Shown here: piece after piece, positions 5,346 through 8,047 of the stretch
How the letters are laid out: every line of letters begins with the position of its first letter
Position numbering within the stretch: the first letter of the stretch is position 1
Source of the DNA: Candidatus Methylomirabilota bacterium
GTDB taxonomy: Bacteria > Methylomirabilota > Methylomirabilia > Methylomirabilales > 2-02-FULL-66-22
Length of the DNA stretch: 8,047 nt
Direction: 5' to 3'
Assembly (NCBI GenBank): GCA_016208645.1
Contig: JACQXP010000229.1
Span: 1-8,047 of the forward strand
Made by a program: the position numbers and the translations under genes
The notes under the pieces: model-generated
The model's input: the letters and a program-made list of their open reading frames with translations, nothing else
Database searches by the model: none
Told to the model about the DNA's origin: nothing

Positions 5346-7409
5346 ATGGCTGACGCCGAACTCCTGCTGGCCGACGGCCGACGCGCTCGCGTGGCGGCCG
5401 GGCAGCCGATCCTCCCCACGCTCCAGTCGCTGGGGGAGCCGGCGGTGCAGTCGGCCGTGGCGGCCGCGTGGAACGGGCAGACTCTGGACTTCATGACGCC
5501 CGTCCCGTCGAATGCGGCCCTCACACTGGTCCAGCCCGATTCGGTGGAGGGTCTGCAGGTGCTCCGCCACAGCACGGCGCACCTGATGGCGGCGGCGGTC
5601 CAGGCCCTCTTCCCGGAGGCCAAGTTCGCCATCGGGCCGGCCATCGAGGACGGCTTCTACTACGACATGGAGCTCCCGCGGCCCCTGGCACCCGAGGATC
5701 TGCCGATCCTCGAGGCCAAGATGCGGGAACTGGCGGCACAACGGCTCCCATACCAGCGCAGCGAGATGTCCCTTTCTGACGCGCTGGCATGGGCGCGCGA
5801 GAACCGGCAGGATTACAAGGTGGAGATCCTGGAGACGATCCAGAAGTATGGGACCGCAAGGCCGGAGAGTCGAGAGTCGAGAGCCGAGTCCGGAGCGCCG
5901 AGCGCCGGCTCCGCCCCGGAACGCGGAGCGGAGCGGGGGAGCCGAGAGGTTGGTGTTGAAGAACTCACGGGGGAGGTCGAGGCCGGGAAGAACACGGTGA
6001 GCTTCTACCAGACCGGGACATTCGTGGATCTCTGCCGCGGACCCCACGTCCCGGATACCTCGTGGCTGACGGCCTTCCGCCTCACCCACATCGCCGGGGC
6101 CTACTGGCGTGGGGACGAACGGCGCCCGATGCTCCAGCGGATCTACGGGACCGCCTTCCCCACCCAGGAGGCGCTGGAGCAGCACCTGTTCCGGCTGGAG
6201 GAGGCGCGCCGTCGCGACCACCGTCGCCTGGGGCGGGAGCTGGACCTGTTCAGCGTGGCGGACGATGTGGGCGGCGGGCTGATCCTGTGGCATCCCAAGG
6301 GCGGGATCATCCGCAAGATCATCGAGGACTTCTGGCGCGAGGAACACCTGGCCAACGGCTATGACCTGGTGTACACCCCCCACGTGGGGCGGGCCAGGCT
6401 GTGGCAGAAGAGCGGGCACCTGGATTTCTACCAGGACCTCATGTATCCCCGGATGGAAGGGGAGGGGAATGACTACTACGTCAAGCCCATGAACTGCCCC
6501 TTCCACATCATGATCTACCAGTCCAGGGTGCGGAGCTACCGGGACCTGCCCCTGCGATTCGCCGAGCTGGGGACGGTCTACCGGTTCGAGCGGGCCGGCG
6601 TGCTGCACGGCCTCCTGCGGGTCCGGGGATTCACCCAGGATGACGCGCACATCTTCTGCACCGCCGAGCAGATGGACGAGGAAATCACCCGGGCCGTGCG
6701 ATTCAGCCTGTTCTTCCTCCGGACCTTCGGGTTCAAGGATTACGAGGTCTTCGTGGCCACCCGCCGGGAGAAGTTCGTGGGCGAACCCGGGCAATGGGAC
6801 GTGGCCACCGAGGCCCTGAAGCGCGCGGCCGAGCGCGCCGGGCAGACGTACGAGCTGGATCCGGGAGGCGGTGCCTTCTACGGGCCCAAGATCGACATCA
6901 AGGTGAAGGACGCCCTGGGACGCCCCTGGCAGTGCACCACGGTCCAGTTCGACTTCAATCTGCCCGAGCGGTTCGGCATCTCCTTCGTGGGCGAGGATAA
7001 CCGCCAGCACCGGCCCTTCATGGTCCACAGGGCCCTCCTGGGATCCATGGAGCGCTTCCTGGGCGTCCTGATCGAGCACTACGGGGGCGCCTTTCCGGCC
7101 TGGCTGGCGCCGGTGCAGGTCCGGCTCCTGCCGGTGGCGGACCGCCATCACGCATATGCGGCGAGCGTCGTGGCCCGCCTGCGGACGGACGGCCTGCGGG
7201 GCGAGGTGGACACCCGGAACGAGAAGGTCGGATTCAAGATCCGGGAGGCAGAGGTTCAGAAGATTCCATATATCCTGGTGGTGGGAGACAAAGAAACGGC
7301 AGCGGGGACGGTGTCTGTCCGCCTGCGGGGCGGCCAGGATCGCGGCGTGATGCCCCTGGCGGATTTCGTCCACTGGCTGGCCACTGAGAGCAAGCCGCAG
7401 GCCGCCTGA
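5346..7409 (+). CDS. thrS: Threonyl-tRNA synthetase
   Basis: ThrRS joins threonine to tRNA-Thr in the cytoplasm. The 687 residues contain, in order, an N-terminal TGS-like domain (1-62), the editing domain, the class II catalytic core and the anticodon-binding domain (about 588-680). The editing site shows H75-S-T-A-H79 and C230-R-G-P-H234. The zinc ligands of the active site are C384 (MNCPFH), H435 (QDDAHIF) and H561 (VHRALLGS). Motif 2 is TVYRFERAGVLHGLLRVRGF and motif 3 begins in HRALLGSMERF. The protein is about 45 residues longer than the E. coli enzyme (642), because of an insertion at about 170-214, rich in Arg, Ser, Glu, Gly and Ala, between the two halves of the editing domain; its DNA is a heptamer array. 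No ribosome site precedes the ATG. The gene heads the thrS-infC-rpmI cluster. Confidence 0.97.
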   Translation: MADAELLLADGRRARVAAGQPILPTLQSLGEPAVQSAVAAAWNGQTLDFMTPVPSNAALTLVQPDSVEGLQVLRHSTAHLMAAAVQALFPEAKFAIGPAIEDGFYYDMELPRPLAPEDLPILEAKMRELAAQRLPYQRSEMSLSDALAWARENRQDYKVEILETIQKYGTARPESRESRAESGAPSAGSAPERGAERGSREVGVEELTGEVEAGKNTVSFYQTGTFVDLCRGPHVPDTSWLTAFRLTHIAGAYWRGDERRPMLQRIYGTAFPTQEALEQHLFRLEEARRRDHRRLGRELDLFSVADDVGGGLILWHPKGGIIRKIIEDFWREEHLANGYDLVYTPHVGRARLWQKSGHLDFYQDLMYPRMEGEGNDYYVKPMNCPFHIMIYQSRVRSYRDLPLRFAELGTVYRFERAGVLHGLLRVRGFTQDDAHIFCTAEQMDEEITRAVRFSLFFLRTFGFKDYEVFVATRREKFVGEPGQWDVATEALKRAAERAGQTYELDPGGGAFYGPKIDIKVKDALGRPWQCTTVQFDFNLPERFGISFVGEDNRQHRPFMVHRALLGSMERFLGVLIEHYGGAFPAWLAPVQVRLLPVADRHHAYAASVVARLRTDGLRGEVDTRNEKVGFKIREAEVQKIPYILVVGDKETAAGTVSVRLRGGQDRGVMPLADFVHWLATESKPQAA
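5853..5987 (+). repeat. In-frame repeat-derived insertion within thrS
   Basis: Six successive 7-bp units each starting with GAG run from 5865 to 5906: GAGAGTC twice, GAGAGCC, GAGTCCG and GAGCGCC twice. A perfect hairpin follows, GCTCCGC (5908-5914) with GCGGAGC (5923-5929). The insertion is translated as a low-complexity linker (ESRESRAESGAPSAG and on) and keeps the reading frame. Its boundaries are approximate, taken from where similarity to ordinary ThrRS ends (KYG) and resumes (NTVSFYQTG). Confidence 0.65.
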
Positions 7410-7432
7410 TCGGGCGGCCGCCGACCGCGGCT

Positions 7433-7448
7433 GGAGGTGAGGCCCATA
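7433..7448 (+). promoter_or_regulatory. infC ribosome site with AUA start codon
   Basis: GGAGGTGA (7433-7440) is a perfect Shine-Dalgarno; 8 nt after GGAGG lies ATA (7446-7448) in frame with IF3. The residues after it (SKGLRVNERIR) match the normal IF3 N-terminus, which starts ISK- with AUU in Bacillus. A GTG at 7437 lies inside the Shine-Dalgarno itself and cannot use it. Confidence 0.8.
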
Positions 7449-7911
7449 AGTAAAGGCCTGCGCGTGAACGAGCGGATCCGCATCAAGGAAGTGCGGGTGA
7501 TCAGTCCCGACGGGACTCAGCTCGGCATCCTGCCTATCGAGCAGGCGCTCCAGACTGCCTACGGACTCCACATGGACTTGGTCGAGGTGGCGCCCGAGGC
7601 CCGAGCAGAGCAAGAAGGCGCGGGAGGCCAAGAAGAAGCAGACGATCATCGATCTCAAGGAGATCAAGCTCCGCCCGAAGACCGAGGAGCACGATTTCCA
7701 GTTCAAGGTGCGGCACGCAGAGCGCTTCCTGAAGGAAGGGAACAAGGCCAAGATCACCATGATGTTCCGGGGGCGCGAGGTGATCCGCATGGACCGGGGG
7801 AGGGTGCTGCTGGGTCGGTTTGTGGAGGCCCTGAAGGACGTGGCGGTGGTGGAGCAGCAGGCCAAGGTCGAGGGCCGGAACATGACGCTGATCCTGGCGC
7901 CGAAGCACTAA
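7446..7911 (+). CDS. infC: Translation initiation factor IF-3, disrupted by a ~44-nt gap near 7602
   Basis: IF3 binds the 30S subunit, keeps it apart from 50S and checks the start codon. The N-terminal domain reads (M)SKGLRVNERIRIKEVRVI through LVEVAPEA in one frame (to 7601). From 7603 the sense continues in the next frame as EQSKKAREAKKKQTIIDLKE, then the C-terminal domain with FLKEGNKAKITMMFRGREV, ending GRNMTLILAPKH and TAA at 7909-7911. Missing between them is the segment usually reading R-PPVCRIMDYGKYKY, the family signature, about 44 nt by comparison with other IF3s; this explains the frame change. IF3 is essential in studied bacteria, so misassembly or a mixed population is likelier than a true loss. 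The original length would be about 169 residues. The unusual AUA start fits autoregulation by IF3, as known for AUU-initiated infC in E. coli. Confidence 0.88.
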
Positions 7912-7942
7912 CGACCGAACGACCAATGAGCCGATGACCAAT
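7911..7942. repeat. Imperfect 8-mer array after infC
   Basis: Four 8-bp units follow the stop codon directly: ACGACCGA, ACGACCAA, TGAGCCGA and TGACCAAT. Unlike the others, it is not clearly palindromic. Confidence 0.45.
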
Positions 7943-7953
7943 GGGTGATGAAG

Positions 7954-7974
7954 CCGCCGGGTTTATCCCGGCGG
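7954..7974 (+). other. Perfect hairpin in the infC-rpmI spacer
   Basis: CCGCCGGG (7954-7961) and CCCGGCGG (7967-7974) form a perfect 8-bp stem with a TTTAT loop. No T run follows, so it is a poor terminator, and rpmI must be read through it if co-transcribed. It could be part of a leader that lets ribosomal protein L20 control rpmI-rplT, as known in this spacer in E. coli and in other bacteria, or a REP-like repeat similar in design to the transposase hairpins at 1-16 and 529-548. Confidence 0.5.
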
Positions 7975-8038
7975 AGGATCAATGTGCGAAGCCAGAGCCC
8001 CAGAGTTCATCCCCGGGCGAGGCGTGGAGAACGCATTC

Positions 8039-8047
8039 ATGCCCAAG
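8039..8047 (+). CDS. rpmI: Ribosomal protein bL35, first three codons only
   Basis: ATG CCC AAG reads MPK, the usual start of bL35 (MPKMKTH...). GGAGA (8026-8030) lies 8 nt upstream. Position directly after infC matches the conserved thrS-infC-rpmI-rplT order, so the identification rests mainly on context; the remainder lies outside the window. Confidence 0.8.

Noticed and set aside
5124..7883. Very long open frame (919 codons) on the minus strand across thrS
   Set aside because: It runs antisense to thrS and through tRNA-Val and has no recognisable domain; long antisense frames are expected in GC-rich genes with strong third-position GC.
1..8047. CRISPR array or defence island
   Set aside because: No regularly spaced long direct repeats and no cas-like, restriction or toxin-antitoxin genes; the short-period arrays have no spacers.

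Overview
The window is 8 kb of GC-rich bacterial chromosome, and every gene reads on the + strand. The right end is the conserved translation cluster thrS-infC-rpmI, with tRNA-Val directly upstream. GC-rich codon use, bacterial tRNAs with encoded CCA and sigma70-like promoters point to a GC-rich environmental bacterium. The combination of genes and the text-like spacer repeats resemble the Methylomirabilota/Rokubacteria type of genome, but that placement is a weak inference; no taxonomic marker was compared.

Layout. (a) 1-1640: two different HUH (Y1) transposase genes in tandem. The first is a small IS200-type tnpA between subterminal hairpins; the second is a larger RAYT-type transposase with a DnaA-C-like helix-turn-helix tail, ending in a rho-independent terminator. 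Both carry an extended -10 element so close to the ATG that the mRNA should be leaderless or nearly so. (b) 1640-2780: a short heptamer repeat array, a promoter with tRNA-Leu(UAA), then a tandem-PilZ protein in which both c-di-GMP binding motifs are intact, preceded by a structured 210-nt leader. (c) 2865-5023: a nucleotidyltransferase gene broken by a frame change, a TPM-domain (YgcG-like) membrane protein overlapping its end, and a LemA protein; this looks like one operon. (d) 5026-8047: a strong promoter and tRNA-Val(GAC), a strong intrinsic terminator 15 nt before thrS with a competing upstream pairing, thrS with a 45-residue insertion, infC with an AUA start codon, and the first three codons of rpmI.

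The two most interesting layers are these. First, quasi-tandem arrays of 7- or 8-bp units, each with a different unit sequence, lie in at least four spacers and also inside thrS, where the array is translated in frame; most are end-to-end palindromic. Second, two genes (the nucleotidyltransferase and the essential infC) are disrupted. In infC about 44 nt are missing, removing exactly the signature segment of IF3, so the sequence is either misassembled here or carries a remarkable split IF3. No CRISPR array, phage gene, toxin-antitoxin pair or obvious new defence system was seen.
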